A stretch of DNA of 64,000 bases from Helicobacter jaachi (GCF_000763135.2 NZ_JRPR02000003.1:62001-126000), one strand, 5' to 3'; shown: positions 1 to 10,141, counted from the stretch's first letter. The notes: generated from the sequence alone by a model not told the origin. A program made the numbers and translations.

Positions 1-267
1 GATAAATTTAACAAAAGCACTCTCCCCAACCCACCCAAGTGCGAGCGAGGCAAAAGTGATACCAAGCTGCGTGGCGCTCAAATAAGTATCCAGTGAATGT
101 GTCATTCTTAGGGCAAGTGAGGCGTTTTTCACGCCATTTTTGGCAAGCTCCTCAAGCTTAGATTTTCTAATTTTAACAATCGCAAACTCCGAAACCACGA
201 AAAAGGCATTGAGAAAAACTAAAAACAATGCCACAATAAGCATCAAGACTGACGAATACGGGTCCAA
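1..267 (-). CDS. CorC/HlyC-family (DUF21, CNNM-like) membrane protein, N-terminal part
   Basis: Partial gene: only the first 89 codons are present and the gene runs off the left edge. A TTG start at 267 follows an AAGGAG box five bases upstream. The product opens with a hydrophobic membrane segment (SVLMLIVALFLVFLNAFFV) and continues with SEFAIVKIRKSKLEEL and SATQLGITFASLALGWVGE. These are hallmarks of the DUF21 transmembrane domain in the HlyC/CorC family, which normally continues into CBS and CorC-HlyC domains. The family is linked to Mg2+/Co2+ efflux, while the old haemolysin label is poorly supported. Family call firm, substrate unknown. Confidence 0.85.
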   Translation of the reverse strand, partial: MDPYSSVLMLIVALFLVFLNAFFVVSEFAIVKIRKSKLEELAKNGVKNASLALRMTHSLDTYLSATQLGITFASLALGWVGESAFVKFI

Positions 268-331
268 AGATTCTCCTTAAAGATAAGCAAAATTAAGATT
301 TGAATTGTATTCAATCAAATCTTTTAAAAAA

Positions 332-1924
332 CTAAATATTAAATCCCGAGCTAATAATTACATAATAAACAAGCGCGCCAAGCAGAGCAGAAACAGGCAC
401 GGTGATAAGCCAAGAAGCGACAATCCTATTTAAAGCACTGCGTTTGACAAGCTCATATTTGTAGGCTTTTTTAAGCGATTTGCGCTCTTTTCTATCAAGA
501 CGCGGTATATTTTTAAGCTTATTATTATTTTTAAGCGACTCTAGCATAATGCCTTTTTTCTTAATGCTTGCTTTATTGAACTGCTCTAAAAATGCCTCAA
601 CTTCTTGGGCGTCCTTACCTTTGTGCGCCTCTATAATGGTTTGCTGCATTTCATAATAACGCTTTTTAAGATACTCACGCAAAAATCCTACACCAAAAAT
701 CGCTCCAATGGCAATATGCGTGGAGCTTACTGGCAATCCAAGCTGCGAGGCAAGCAACACCGTAAGTGCCGCGCTCATGGCAATGCAAAAAGCTCTCATT
801 TTATCTAGCTCCGTGATTTCACTCCCCACAGTGCGAATAAGGCGCGGTCCATAAAGACCTAAGCCTAGTGAAATACCTAATCCCCCAACAATCATTATCC
901 ATAATGATACTTCTGCCTGTCCATCGGTGGCAGTGGGATTACCTAAATTATTGAGTGCTTCACTAATAGCGGCAAGTGGTCCAATAGCGTTAGCCACATC
1001 ATTTGCGCCATGCGCAAAGCTCAAAAGTGCCGCGGCAAACACAAGCGGAATGGTAAAAAGTGAGTTGATATCCTCTTTAGTATTAAGGAGTGAATCTGCC
1101 CTTTTAGCAATAATTGGGCGCACAATAAAATAAATGATTATGGCAAAAATAAGACTAATCCCCACAGATACACTTAAATTAATAGAGGGAAGGATTTTTT
1201 TCAAACCCTTAAGAATGAGATAGAGACTAAAAGACCAAGTCATTACAAAAATAAGGATAGGCACTACCTTTTTGGCAGCTTCGCGCTTGTCATCTTTGTA
1301 GGTAATGCTTTTTTTAATCACAAGCAAAAAAAGCACTGCGATAATGCCTCCAAGCACAGGGGAAATCACCCAGCTTGACGCAATGCGCAATAGCTCTATC
1401 CAATTTACCACGCCAAAGCCTCCAGCAACAATGCCAGCTCCTAATATCCCTCCCACAAGCGAATGCGTAGTAGAGACAGGCGCGCCAATGGCTGTGGCTA
1501 AATGCAACCATACAGCACCAGAGGCAAGTGCGGCTAGCATAAGCGCGACAAATACGCGAGGCTCGGTGATTTGGCTAGATTCTATAATACCAGATTTAAT
1601 GGTCTCAACAACCTCGCCACCGGCAATTATAGCTCCCATAGCCTCGCAAATTGCAGCAATGATGATAGCTCCTATGAGTGTAATAGCATGTGAGCCAACA
1701 GCAGGTCCTACATTATTTGCTACATCATTTGCGCCAATATTCATAGCCATATATCCGCCAATAATAGTGGCAAAGACAAGCAGGAGCGTATTATTACCAT
1801 TATGCACAAAAACGGCTACTAAAGAAATAGCAAGAAAGAAAAGTAGCACAATAAAAAGTTTTACTCCATCTTTTTGATTAAAACTCTGCGCTTTTTCTAT
1901 CTGCTTAATATTTTTAAATTCCAT
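332..1924 (-). CDS. pit: Low-affinity inorganic phosphate permease, PiT family
   Basis: 530 residues, inner-membrane PHO4-type transporter expected to import phosphate (probably as a metal-phosphate complex or with a cation). The two inverted family repeats are visible through the paired signatures GANDVANNVGP (about residue 64) and GANDVANAIGP (about residue 305), each followed by a second motif (APVSTTHSLVG, LPVSSTHIAIG). A charged cytoplasmic stretch precedes a final membrane segment. ATG start with AAGGAAG seven bases upstream. It lies downstream of the TRAP transporter genes on the same strand. A PiT gene next to a NifU-like gene and murE matches the H. pylori order I remember (HP1491 onward). 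Confidence 0.95.
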   Translation of the reverse strand: MEFKNIKQIEKAQSFNQKDGVKLFIVLLFFLAISLVAVFVHNGNNTLLLVFATIIGGYMAMNIGANDVANNVGPAVGSHAITLIGAIIIAAICEAMGAIIAGGEVVETIKSGIIESSQITEPRVFVALMLAALASGAVWLHLATAIGAPVSTTHSLVGGILGAGIVAGGFGVVNWIELLRIASSWVISPVLGGIIAVLFLLVIKKSITYKDDKREAAKKVVPILIFVMTWSFSLYLILKGLKKILPSINLSVSVGISLIFAIIIYFIVRPIIAKRADSLLNTKEDINSLFTIPLVFAAALLSFAHGANDVANAIGPLAAISEALNNLGNPTATDGQAEVSLWIMIVGGLGISLGLGLYGPRLIRTVGSEITELDKMRAFCIAMSAALTVLLASQLGLPVSSTHIAIGAIFGVGFLREYLKKRYYEMQQTIIEAHKGKDAQEVEAFLEQFNKASIKKKGIMLESLKNNNKLKNIPRLDRKERKSLKKAYKYELVKRSALNRIVASWLITVPVSALLGALVYYVIISSGFNI

Positions 1925-1950
1925 AGGCTTCCTTATGTGTGATTAAAGCG

Positions 1951-3223
1951 TTACTTGAGTTGATTAGGGAGCCAAAGCGAAATTTCAGGGATATAGGTTA
2001 CAAGCACTAAGCCTACAAGCATTACTCCAAGCCAAGGAAGGACAGAAGTCGTTACATCTTTAAGGCTTAAGCCTGTAAGAGAGCTTGCCACAAAGAGGTT
2101 TAGTCCCACAGGGGGCGTAAGCATACCTAATTCCATATTTACAACCATCACAATACCAAAATGTATAGGGTCAATGCCTAGTTGAGTGGCTATAGGCAAA
2201 AGTAGGGGAGTCATTATCATCACCACAGAGCTAGGTTCCATAAACTGCCCCATGATAAAAAGTACAATATTTACAAGGATAAGGAATATCCACCAGCTCA
2301 TTTGATGTGCGACAAGGAATTCTGCGATGATGTGAGGGATTCTCTCACTAGTTAAAAAATATGCAAACACCACCGCAAAGCCAATAATAAAAAATATCAT
2401 CGCTGTGGTAATAGCCGCGTCCAAAAAGACAGCATATAAATCTTTAAACTTAATATCTTTATACACAAATACAGAAACAATAAAAGCATATATCGCACTT
2501 ATGCCCGCAGCCTCTGTGGCAGTAAAAATACCACCATAAATACCGCCAATAATGACAAAAATGATAAGTAATGCCCAAAATGCTTCGCGGAATTTTTGGA
2601 ATCTTACTTTCAAGCTTTCAGGCTTTGTGGCTTTAAATCCTAGTCGTCTAGCGCCTACATAGGCATAACATCATCATAGCGCCTATCATAAGCCCCGGAA
2701 TAACTCCAGCCATAAAGAGCTTTTCGATGGAGACTTCAGCAGTTACGCCATATACAATCATCACCACAGATGGGGGGATTAAAATCCCTAGACTCCCAGC
2801 AGATGTGATAGCGCCTACAGCATAACTCTTAGGATAGCCAGCATTTTTGATAGCCAAAAACATCACAGAGCCAACAGCCACAACCGTAGCAGGAGAACTT
2901 CCACTCACTGCGGCAAAGATAATACAAGCCAAAATTGCACTTATAGGCAAGCCTCCGGGCAAATGCCCTACAAGAGATTTAGCAAAATCCACAATGCGTT
3001 GCGCGGAGCTTCCTTTACTCATTAAAGAGCCAGCTAAAATAAACATAGGAATCGCCATAAGAGCTGGTTTTAGCCCATTTAACATAATTTCAACCGAACC
3101 CACTAAATTATATGATGTGAAAAAGAAAAACGCACTTACAGCACTTACTCCTAAAGCAATGGATACAGGCACTCCTAGGAGAAGTAAGCCAAATAGCACT
3201 AATAATAAATATATGATACTCAA
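1951..3223 (-). pseudogene. dctM: TRAP transporter large permease DctM, frameshifted
   Basis: One DctM gene split into two frames. The N-terminal part (from 3223, TTG start, 191 codons) ends in a premature TAG just after a Met-Met-Met run. The C-terminal part is open down to 1951. Reading through in the second frame gives YAYVGARRLGFKA joining the two halves, for a total near 425 residues, the normal DctM length. The shift is equivalent to one extra T in the coding strand (an extra A at 2667/2668). The multi-span DctM subunit forms the transport channel of TRAP systems, so the transporter should be inactive unless the shift is a sequencing error or is bypassed. The partners dctQ and dctP upstream are intact. 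Confidence 0.85.
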
Positions 3224-3236
3224 AGGACACCCCGCT

Positions 3237-3857
3237 TTAATCTTTAATGACAGAATCGTGTATCATTTCACTTTCTGCGTTTTTAACAACCTTATCCGCG
3301 CTTGTCCAAGACACTTCATAAATCTTTTCAATAGAGCGATATGTCGCACCAAAAAAGGCAAATGGCAAACAAAGTAAAAAAATCCATAAAGGCACATCAT
3401 GTAAAGCTTCACTCATATAGCCTAAAAGATAATTTTCATAGCAGACTTTCACTCCTGCGTAGCACATAAAGGCAAGGAAAAGTGAATTGAGCGTGTGGAT
3501 TCCAATCACGCAAGCTTTAGCAAGCTTTGGTGGAAACTGCTCTAAAAGCATGGTAACGCTAATATGCACGCCCTTTCTAAAGCCATACGCCGCGCCAAAT
3601 AAAGCCGACCATAAAAAGCAATATCGTGCAACTTCCTCCGCCCAAGTAAGGGAAAAATGAAAAAAATCTGGAAAAAGCCCTGTGAGATAGCGGCAAAAAA
3701 CATTTATAGCCGTGACAAGCACGCCTACAACCAAGCCAACAACAGCGATATTTTTATTAATTGAGGCAATAATCACATCTAAAATGGCAAAGATTCTCTG
3801 CACACGTGGGCTATGATGAGCCCACACAAATGGTTTGGCAATAAAAGATAACATCAT
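3237..3857 (-). CDS. dctQ: TRAP transporter small permease DctQ
   Basis: 206 residues, four predicted membrane helices, the size and layout of the DctQ small subunit, which pairs with DctM in the inner membrane. Visible family features are the long hydrophobic helix near residue 40 and the TWAEEVARYCFLWSALFGAAYGFRKG region. AAAGGATT precedes an ATGATG double start, so either Met is possible. It sits six bases after dctP and 13 bases before the broken dctM, clearly one operon. Intact, but without functional DctM it has no transport partner here. Confidence 0.9.
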   Translation of the reverse strand: MMLSFIAKPFVWAHHSPRVQRIFAILDVIIASINKNIAVVGLVVGVLVTAINVFCRYLTGLFPDFFHFSLTWAEEVARYCFLWSALFGAAYGFRKGVHISVTMLLEQFPPKLAKACVIGIHTLNSLFLAFMCYAGVKVCYENYLLGYMSEALHDVPLWIFLLCLPFAFFGATYRSIEKIYEVSWTSADKVVKNAESEMIHDSVIKD

Positions 3858-3863
3858 AATCCT

Positions 3864-4874
3864 TTATTGAACTTGCAAGACTTTATCAATCAAATCTTTA
3901 CTTACAATGTCATAAAATTTTGGATAGATAGCCTCCATAGTTTGCTTCCATAGGGCAATTTGCTCATCATTTAGCGTAAAGATTTCTGTTTTTGTAGCAT
4001 CATCTTTTTTAAGCTTTTCAAGGAGTAATTTTTCCTCTTTAGCACTCTCATCGCGCTCAAATTCTGTGGCTTCATGCAAAGCTTGTTTGAAAATATCTCT
4101 TAAATCATCGGGCAGTTGCTTCCAAAATCCATCGCTTACCACTACTAAATATCCCAAATACCCGTGATTTGATAGAGTAATTGAGCTTTGCACTTCATAA
4201 AATTTGGAATTATACAAGTTAGAAAGCGGATTTTCAGCCCCATCAACCACACCTGTAGATAGTGCAGAATACACCTCTCCAAAAGGCAATACTTGAGGAA
4301 TCGCGCCAATGGCTCTAATCTGCTCTTCTAGCACTTTTGAACTCATAATCCTTATTTTTTGTCCTTTTGCGTCATCTGGCACCACAATAGGCTTTTTATT
4401 CGTGCTAAATTGCTTAAATCCAGCGTCCCAATAATCAAGTGCCACCACGCCTCGTTTAGAAATAGTATCTTTTAGAATCTGCCCCACTTCGCCGTCCATT
4501 ACTTTATGCAAATGCGTAGTATCACGGAATAAAAAGGGTATATCCCATATATTAAATTCTTTGGCAATAGGCGTGAATTTTGAAAAGCTTGGCGCTGCCA
4601 TTTGCACATTATTGCGTGTAAGCTCTTGAAATACTTTATCATCATCAACTAACTGCGCGCTAGGGAATACCTCTACTTTGATTTTGCCGCCGCTTAGCTC
4701 ATCTACGCGTTTAGCAAAAAAATCAGCCGCCTGCCCTTTTGGCGTGTTTGCGCTTACAACATGGGCAAATTTTACTTTATACACTTCTTGAGTCTTATCC
4801 TCGCCGCAACCCCAAAATGCAAGGCTCACCGCGCAAACTAAGCTCAATATGGACACTTTCTTTGACATTTTCAT
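3864..4874 (-). CDS. dctP: TRAP transporter substrate-binding protein DctP, lipoprotein
   Basis: 336 residues, periplasmic solute receptor of a TRAP transporter. The N-terminus is a lipoprotein signal with lipobox Ala-Phe-Trp-Gly-Cys (Cys about 23). The rest matches the DctP fold: KVKFAHVVSANTPKG, FPSAQLVDDDKVFQEL, KIRIMSSKVLEEQIRAIGA and VDGAENPLSNLYNSK. The Arg of the KIRIMSS segment is the usual carboxylate-binding Arg. First gene of dctP-dctQ-dctM. Start supported by AAGGAG before ATG. The substrate is probably an organic acid, and the exact one cannot be read from sequence. Confidence 0.92.
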   Translation of the reverse strand: MKMSKKVSILSLVCAVSLAFWGCGEDKTQEVYKVKFAHVVSANTPKGQAADFFAKRVDELSGGKIKVEVFPSAQLVDDDKVFQELTRNNVQMAAPSFSKFTPIAKEFNIWDIPFLFRDTTHLHKVMDGEVGQILKDTISKRGVVALDYWDAGFKQFSTNKKPIVVPDDAKGQKIRIMSSKVLEEQIRAIGAIPQVLPFGEVYSALSTGVVDGAENPLSNLYNSKFYEVQSSITLSNHGYLGYLVVVSDGFWKQLPDDLRDIFKQALHEATEFERDESAKEEKLLLEKLKKDDATKTEIFTLNDEQIALWKQTMEAIYPKFYDIVSKDLIDKVLQVQ

Positions 4875-5077
4875 TTTCTCTCCTTGAAAATCTTTATGAT
4901 AAAAACACTTAACATTCTATACGAGGATTTTACGAATTTCAAAGCAAGCCTTACAGATTTACAAGCCAAAATGTTTATCTTGTGTAATTTATAAACAAAT
5001 ATACAAAAGGTGCAAGCGTTTGAAAAAATACGCTAAGATTGCCCACAAGTTGATGAAAATGTGCATAAGGAGGCTTC

Positions 5078-5344
5078 GTGTTTCCCTTTAGTGATGAAGA
5101 GCTGCAAACACCTGTTGAGATAGTTATAAGCAAAGTGCGCCCGACACTCACACTTGATGGTGGGGATATTACTTTGCTAGGCATTAAAGATGCAAAAGTT
5201 TATGTGCGGCTTGAGGGGGCTTGCAAGGGCTGTCCTAGCTCTTCAAACACGCTTAAATACGCTATTGAAAGCCGGCTAAAAGAGGAAATCCACCCCGATA
5301 TTGCAATTGTTAATGTTCCGCATGGAGCAGAAATAAACTTATAA
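5078..5344 (+). CDS. NifU-like Fe-S scaffold protein (Nfu domain)
   Basis: 88 residues, a stand-alone C-terminal NifU (Nfu) domain. The Cys49-Lys-Gly-Cys52 pair is the Fe-S ligand motif. The LTLDGGDITLLGI start and the PHGAEINL end are typical. Role: carrier or assembler of Fe-S clusters in the cytoplasm. GTG start chosen because AAGGAGG lies 6-12 bases upstream and no in-frame ATG precedes it. It is 12 bases from the next gene and probably co-transcribed with the hypothetical gene and murE downstream, the same order as remembered from H. pylori. Confidence 0.9.
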   Translation: MFPFSDEELQTPVEIVISKVRPTLTLDGGDITLLGIKDAKVYVRLEGACKGCPSSSNTLKYAIESRLKEEIHPDIAIVNVPHGAEINL

Positions 5345-5356
5345 TAATGGATATAA

Positions 5357-5983
5357 ATGGATATTATTAAACTCACAGATACACGCACGCGCCAAGTGAT
5401 TAACAAAAACAACAAAAAAGCTTTTGAGCTTTTTAGCGCTAAGCAGTTCCAAAAGTCTTTTGAGCTTTTTGCGCATAATCTCACCCTTGAGCCAGAAAAT
5501 ACAGAATCTACCATAGGCATTTTGCTTGCTGATATGGCACAAGACTTTGAGGAGCAGGCTTTAAGCCTTTATGAGTATTATCAAATCCTACTTGTGCAAG
5601 AAGTAAGCAAGGCGCGCGCTAGAGAGCAGATTCTAAAAACTATTAGGAGCTTTGATGGAAGCACAGACCAAATTTGCTCCGCGATGAGGGAGTTTGAGGA
5701 TTTGCGCGTAGATAGCATTGATGGGATTTTGTATAAGGATTTTAAGCACATTGCGCAGGGGAATTTTAAAGAAGCTTTTGAATCCCTCCTTTTTAGCACA
5801 AAAATTATTTTCACCGACAAAGGCGAAATCTACGAATTTCTTAAGGAACTTGTGGAGAATGACTATCAAGATATGTCCATTGAATACATAGAATCTTTAA
5901 AAAGAAGTATCATTTATGATGGCGAGATTGAGAAAATTCTGCAAAAGGTGGCTTATGATAATTCTAAAAAACATAAACTATAA
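5357..5983 (+). CDS. Conserved Helicobacter hypothetical protein between nifU-like and murE
   Basis: 208 residues, predicted soluble and almost all alpha-helical. The N-terminal part (KAFELFSAKQFQKSFELFAHNLTLEPEN) resembles one or two TPR-like helical pairs, and the same theme returns near residue 130 (GNFKEAFESLLFSTKI). No signal peptide or catalytic motif. Position between a NifU-like gene and murE is conserved in H. pylori as I recall, so it is a genuine gene of unknown role. Its 3' end overlaps the murE start by 29 bases, suggesting translational coupling. Confidence 0.8.
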   Translation: MDIIKLTDTRTRQVINKNNKKAFELFSAKQFQKSFELFAHNLTLEPENTESTIGILLADMAQDFEEQALSLYEYYQILLVQEVSKARAREQILKTIRSFDGSTDQICSAMREFEDLRVDSIDGILYKDFKHIAQGNFKEAFESLLFSTKIIFTDKGEIYEFLKELVENDYQDMSIEYIESLKRSIIYDGEIEKILQKVAYDNSKKHKL

Positions 5984-7439
5984 GAGCAGATTCTATAAAG
6001 CTATTACCGATGATACGCGCGTGATTGAGGCTATTTTAGATAAAAGCAAGGGTATAGAATCTAGGAGCAAAATACTAAAGGCACTAAGAGATTGCACCAT
6101 AGATTCTATATTGCTTGTGAAAAATAAGCAAAATGCGCCCCATATCGAGCGAATGCTAGCACAAACAATGGCTGCTAAAGTGCATATTATAGAATCTAAT
6201 AAGCTAAATGAGATTTTATATCCACCGCAGGATAATGCACAGCCTACGCCAAATGCGCCTTCATCATATGGCGCGCTTTCATTGCATAATGCAGCATTTT
6301 TGCCGCGCATAGTGGGAATTACTGGTACAAATGGCAAAACAACTACAGCGGCTATGATTTGCTCTGTGCTGCTTGAAATGGGCTTTAGCGTGGGATTACT
6401 TGGCACGAGAGGGTTTTTCATAAATGGGCGCGAGATGAAGCCTAAGGGCTTAACTACGCCTAGCGTGCTTGAAATATATGAGAATCTAAGCATAGCCATA
6501 GAGCAAAAATGTGATTTTTTCATTATGGAGGTAAGCTCGCACGCCATCGTGCAGGAGCGCATAGATGGGCTTACATTTGATTTAAAAATCCTAACAAATA
6601 TTACCAGCGACCATTTGGATTATCATAAAAATCTCGCAGAATATCGGCGCGTGAAAAATAGCTTTTTCCTTGGGAGCGGCACAAAGCTTATAAACGCCGA
6701 TGAGCCTTATGCGCACTGCGATGATAAGGAGGCAATTTATTATGGTATTACGCACAATGCGCATTTAAAGGCGAAAGATTACACGCTAGAAAATGGTATA
6801 AGTGCGCATATACAATGGACAAAAGGGCAAGATATAGAATCTAGCACTTTAGATATGCATTTATATGGCAAGCATAATCTATACAACGCTCTAGCTGCGC
6901 TTGCTGCGCTAAAAATACTTACCCACAAGTCGCTAGATTCTATAACTAAGCTTTTAGCGCGCTTTAGTGGAGTGAGTGGGCGTATGGAAGTGGTGCATAC
7001 AAAGCCTATTGTGATTGTGGATTTTGCTCACACTTATGATGGTATGTATCAAATTTTTGAAAGCTTTAAGCATCAAAAAATAGCCGTTGTCTTTGGCGCA
7101 GGCGGGGATAGAGATAAATCAAAGCGCCCGCAAATGGGCTTATGCGCGCAGAATTTTGCGCATAAAATTTATATCACTAGTGATAATCCACGCACAGAAT
7201 CCCCACAAGCCATTATCGCAGATATTTTAAGCGGCATAGATACGCGCAATGAAAATGCGCAGATTTTTACTCATATAAATCGCAAAGCTGCGATACATCA
7301 AGCACTAAGCGAACTTAAAGATGATGAAGTGCTGCTCATTTTGGGCAAGGGAGATGAGGATTATCAAATCATTGGCGATAAAAAAATCCATTTTGATGAT
7401 AGGGAAGTGGTGAGGGAATATTTTACAAAACAAGCCTAA
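5955..7439 (+). CDS. murE: UDP-N-acetylmuramoyl-L-alanyl-D-glutamate--2,6-diaminopimelate ligase
   Basis: 494 residues, adds meso-diaminopimelate to the peptidoglycan precursor in the cytoplasm. ATP-binding motif TGTNGKTT at about residue 122, the FIMEVSSHAI segment, and DNPR near residue 409, the signature for DAP-adding MurE. I chose the ATG at 5955 over the upstream in-frame ATG because AAAGGTGG precedes it and the extra 13 residues are just the previous gene read in another frame. The region before the P-loop carries a Helicobacter-type variable insert rich in Pro, Ala and Asn. Downstream genes are spaced and hemJ has its own promoter. Confidence 0.96.
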   Translation: MIILKNINYKSRFYKAITDDTRVIEAILDKSKGIESRSKILKALRDCTIDSILLVKNKQNAPHIERMLAQTMAAKVHIIESNKLNEILYPPQDNAQPTPNAPSSYGALSLHNAAFLPRIVGITGTNGKTTTAAMICSVLLEMGFSVGLLGTRGFFINGREMKPKGLTTPSVLEIYENLSIAIEQKCDFFIMEVSSHAIVQERIDGLTFDLKILTNITSDHLDYHKNLAEYRRVKNSFFLGSGTKLINADEPYAHCDDKEAIYYGITHNAHLKAKDYTLENGISAHIQWTKGQDIESSTLDMHLYGKHNLYNALAALAALKILTHKSLDSITKLLARFSGVSGRMEVVHTKPIVIVDFAHTYDGMYQIFESFKHQKIAVVFGAGGDRDKSKRPQMGLCAQNFAHKIYITSDNPRTESPQAIIADILSGIDTRNENAQIFTHINRKAAIHQALSELKDDEVLLILGKGDEDYQIIGDKKIHFDDREVVREYFTKQA

Positions 7440-7468
7440 GCTTTAGAATCTCTTAACATGTAATTTAT

Positions 7469-7474
7469 TATAAT
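7469..7474 (+). promoter_or_regulatory. Predicted -10 box for hemJ
   Basis: TATAAT 33 bases upstream of the hemJ ATG, in AT-rich DNA after the murE stop. A start of transcription near 7481 would give a leader of about 25 bases carrying the AAAAGGGTAGG ribosome site. No clear -35, as is normal for Helicobacter sigma-80 promoters. Confidence 0.5.
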
Positions 7475-7506
7475 CGCAGCTTTCAAAACAAGCAAAAAGG
7501 GTAGGA

Positions 7507-7947
7507 ATGGAGTATCTTTATATCAAGGCTTTGCATATTATTGCGCTTGTATGCTGGATGGCTATGCTTTTTTATCTGCCGCGTTTATTTGTCTATCACG
7601 CGCAGCATAGCGATAAGGCGGAGTTTGTGGAGATTGTAAAAATACAGGAGATAAAGCTCTATAAATACATTGGAATGCCCGCTATGCTTGTTACATTTGC
7701 TACAGGCATAATGATGATAGCGCTTAATCCTAGCATATTAAAGGTAGCAGATTCTGGTATGTGGCTGCATATAAAGCTTACATTAGTGCTTATTTTATTT
7801 ATTTATCACGTAATGTGCGGATATTTTATTAAGAAATTAAAAAACACGCCGCACACGCAAAATCACAGATTTTTTAGAATCTTTAACGAAGTGCCTACAA
7901 TTTTACTCATCATCATTGTGATTTTAGCAGTGTGCAAGCCCTTATAG
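7507..7947 (+). CDS. hemJ: Protoporphyrinogen IX oxidase HemJ
   Basis: 146 residues with four membrane helices. KALHIIALVCWMAMLFYLPRLFVYHA at the N-terminus contains the conserved His of the UPF0093/HemJ family, and LHIKLTLVLILFIYHVMCG contains the second heme-ligand region. HemJ oxidises protoporphyrinogen IX in the penultimate heme step and is the form used by Campylobacterota, which lack HemY and mostly HemG. The length matches the family. It is followed after nine bases by argH. Confidence 0.92.
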   Translation: MEYLYIKALHIIALVCWMAMLFYLPRLFVYHAQHSDKAEFVEIVKIQEIKLYKYIGMPAMLVTFATGIMMIALNPSILKVADSGMWLHIKLTLVLILFIYHVMCGYFIKKLKNTPHTQNHRFFRIFNEVPTILLIIIVILAVCKPL

Positions 7948-7956
7948 GAGGCAAAA

Positions 7957-9393
7957 ATGGCAAAACTATGGAGTGGGAGATTTGCTTTAGAATCTAGCTC
8001 GCTTTTGGAGGAATTTAATGCCTCTATTTTGTTTGACAAAACCTTGTGGCACGAGGATATTTTAGGTTCAAAGGCGCATGCTAAAATGCTTGCTCGCATT
8101 GGTGTTTTAAACGCCACGGAATTAGAGCAGATTCTAAAAGGCTTAGAACAGATTGCGCAGAGTATAGAATCTGGCGAGTTTGTCTTTGATATAGGCGATG
8201 AGGATATACATATGGCTATAGAATCTGCGCTTACTAAGCTTATAGGCGATGTGGGCAAAAAGCTCCATACCGCGCGTAGCCGCAATGACCAAGTGGCGCT
8301 AGATTTTCGCTTGTATATTTTAAAGCACAATCTTTATGTGCAGCATTTGCTTCTAGCCCTTATGGAGTGCATTTTAGACATTGCAAGCCAACATACACAG
8401 AGCATTATGCCCGGTATGACGCATCTCCAACACGCTCAGCCTATTAGTTTTGGTTTTCATCTTGTAGCGTGGGCGTGTAATTTTAGGCGAGATGTGCAGC
8501 GCTTAGGCGATGATTATGCGCGTAATAATTTTTGTCCGCTTGGGAGTGGGGCGCTCGCTGGCACGCCTTATGGGAATGATAGAATCTACTTAAGTAAAGA
8601 GCTAGGATTTAGCGCACCCACACTTAATGCTATGGATTCTGTAAGCGATAGGGATTTTGCGCTTGATATGCTCTATAGCCTCTCTATGATAATGCTGCAT
8701 ATCTCGCGCGTAGCAGAAGAGCTAGTGCTATGGAGCAGCGTGGAATTTAAATTTATCACTTTAAGTGATGCCTATAGCACGGGCAGTTCAATTATGCCGC
8801 AGAAAAAAAATCCCGATGTGCCAGAGCTTTTGCGTGGGAAGTGTGGGCGAGTGTATGGCGCACTTATAGGATTACTTAGCGTGATGAAAGGTTTGCCGTT
8901 CGCATACAATAAAGACACACAAGAGGATAAAGAAGGCGTGTTTGACGCGCTTAAAAATGTAGAAATTTGCTTAAAAATTGCCAAAGCTTGTTTAGAAAGT
9001 ATGCAAATCCACACACAAAATATGTATAAAATGGCAAAACGCGGGCATTTGAGCGCTACAGATTTGGCAGATTTTTTAGTGCGTGAATGCAATGTTGCTT
9101 TTCGCGATGCGCATCATATCACAGGCAAAGTCGTGGCTTATGCAGAAAATAGGGGCGTGGATATAAGTGATTTAAGCGAAAGTGAGATTATGGCAGTAGA
9201 TGCTCGCATTAAAGCAGGTGTAAAGGCTATTTTGTCCTTAGAATCTTCTATGAATGCGCGCAGTAGCCTTGGCGGGACTGCAAGCCAGCAGACACAAAGC
9301 CAAATTGATACATTAAGGGCATTTATTCAAGAGAGAAAAACATTTTTAGATTCTATAGAATCTGCACATTCCACAAAGGCGCAAGATGAGTAA
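7957..9393 (+). CDS. argH: Argininosuccinate lyase
   Basis: 478 residues, last step of arginine synthesis (argininosuccinate to arginine and fumarate). Fumarase-superfamily signature [11 protein letters not shown] starts at about residue 275, with the catalytic Ser in it. TARSRNDQ and TPYGNDR regions are also intact. AGGAGG five bases before ATG. The 3' end overlaps the methyltransferase gene by eight bases. The C-terminal tail ([16 protein letters not shown]) is encoded by two abutting AGATTCT/AGAATCT motifs. Confidence 0.97.
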   Translation: MAKLWSGRFALESSSLLEEFNASILFDKTLWHEDILGSKAHAKMLARIGVLNATELEQILKGLEQIAQSIESGEFVFDIGDEDIHMAIESALTKLIGDVGKKLHTARSRNDQVALDFRLYILKHNLYVQHLLLALMECILDIASQHTQSIMPGMTHLQHAQPISFGFHLVAWACNFRRDVQRLGDDYARNNFCPLGSGALAGTPYGNDRIYLSKELGFSAPTLNAMDSVSDRDFALDMLYSLSMIMLHISRVAEELVLWSSVEFKFITLSDAYSTGSSIMPQKKNPDVPELLRGKCGRVYGALIGLLSVMKGLPFAYNKDTQEDKEGVFDALKNVEICLKIAKACLESMQIHTQNMYKMAKRGHLSATDLADFLVRECNVAFRDAHHITGKVVAYAENRGVDISDLSESEIMAVDARIKAGVKAILSLESSMNARSSLGGTASQQTQSQIDTLRAFIQERKTFLDSIESAHSTKAQDE

Positions 9394-10141
9394 CACACAG
9401 GAGAAGCAAGCACAAATTGTAGATATGTTTAATGACATTGCCCCAAGTTATGATAGGGCAAATCGCGTGATGAGTTTGGGCATTGATGTAAAATGGCGCA
9501 AAGAGGCGTGTAAGAAAGCATTTGAGGCATTAGGCAAGGAACATATATCTTGTATCCTTGATGTGGCGTGCGGGACAGGAGATATGCTGTGGCATTGGTA
9601 TAATGAGGCTAAAGGCGCACATAAACATATTGCTAAGATGTATGGGATTGACCCATCAAGTGGTATGCTGCAAGTAGCGCGCCAAAAACTTGCGCCGCTT
9701 ATGGAGCAGGGCATTGTGGAGTTAAGTATAGGGCAGGCAAAGGCTTTAGAGATAGAATCTAAGGCTATACCTTCGCAAAGTGTAGAGATAGTCTCTATCG
9801 CGTATGGACTGCGCAATGTGGTGGATTTAGACAAAGCGCTTGATGAATTTGCGCGTGTGCTTACTCACGGGGGGATTCTTGTGATTTTAGAATTTATGAA
9901 TAATAAGCCGCGTGGGATATTTGATAGTATGATGCGTTTTTATACACAGCGTATTTTGCCTTTAGTTGGCGGGCTTGTATCGCAAAACTATGCGGCTTAT
10001 AAGTATTTGCCAGATTCTATAAAACATTTTGTAAGCAGCCAAGAGCTTGCTCAAAAGCTTTTAGAGCGGGGCATTAAGAGCTATTATATCAAGGGATATA
10101 GTGCAAATATTTCTACACTTTATGTGGGCGTTAAATCTTAG
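9386..10141 (+). CDS. ubiE: Demethylmenaquinone methyltransferase, UbiE/MenG family
   Basis: 251 residues, SAM-dependent C-methyltransferase that converts demethylmenaquinone to menaquinone, the main respiratory quinone of Helicobacter. Conserved start ([19 protein letters not shown] and DVKWRK), SAM motif I (LDVACGTGD, about residue 60), and the family C-terminus ([22 protein letters not shown]). ATG overlaps the argH stop region by eight bases. The downstream gene mqo makes an enzyme that reduces the same quinone pool. Confidence 0.94.
   Translation: MSNTQEKQAQIVDMFNDIAPSYDRANRVMSLGIDVKWRKEACKKAFEALGKEHISCILDVACGTGDMLWHWYNEAKGAHKHIAKMYGIDPSSGMLQVARQKLAPLMEQGIVELSIGQAKALEIESKAIPSQSVEIVSIAYGLRNVVDLDKALDEFARVLTHGGILVILEFMNNKPRGIFDSMMRFYTQRILPLVGGLVSQNYAAYKYLPDSIKHFVSSQELAQKLLERGIKSYYIKGYSANISTLYVGVKS

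Noticed and set aside
1305-1877. A 190-codon open frame on the plus strand
   Set aside because: It is antisense to the phosphate permease gene, has no ribosome site and low-complexity translation; a shadow of the permease codon pattern.
1951-3223. Two independent TRAP permease genes
   Set aside because: Both parts together equal one DctM and join in sequence with a one-base correction.
2847-3377. A 176-codon plus-strand frame across the TRAP genes
   Set aside because: Antisense to dctM and dctQ, no family match and no start signal.
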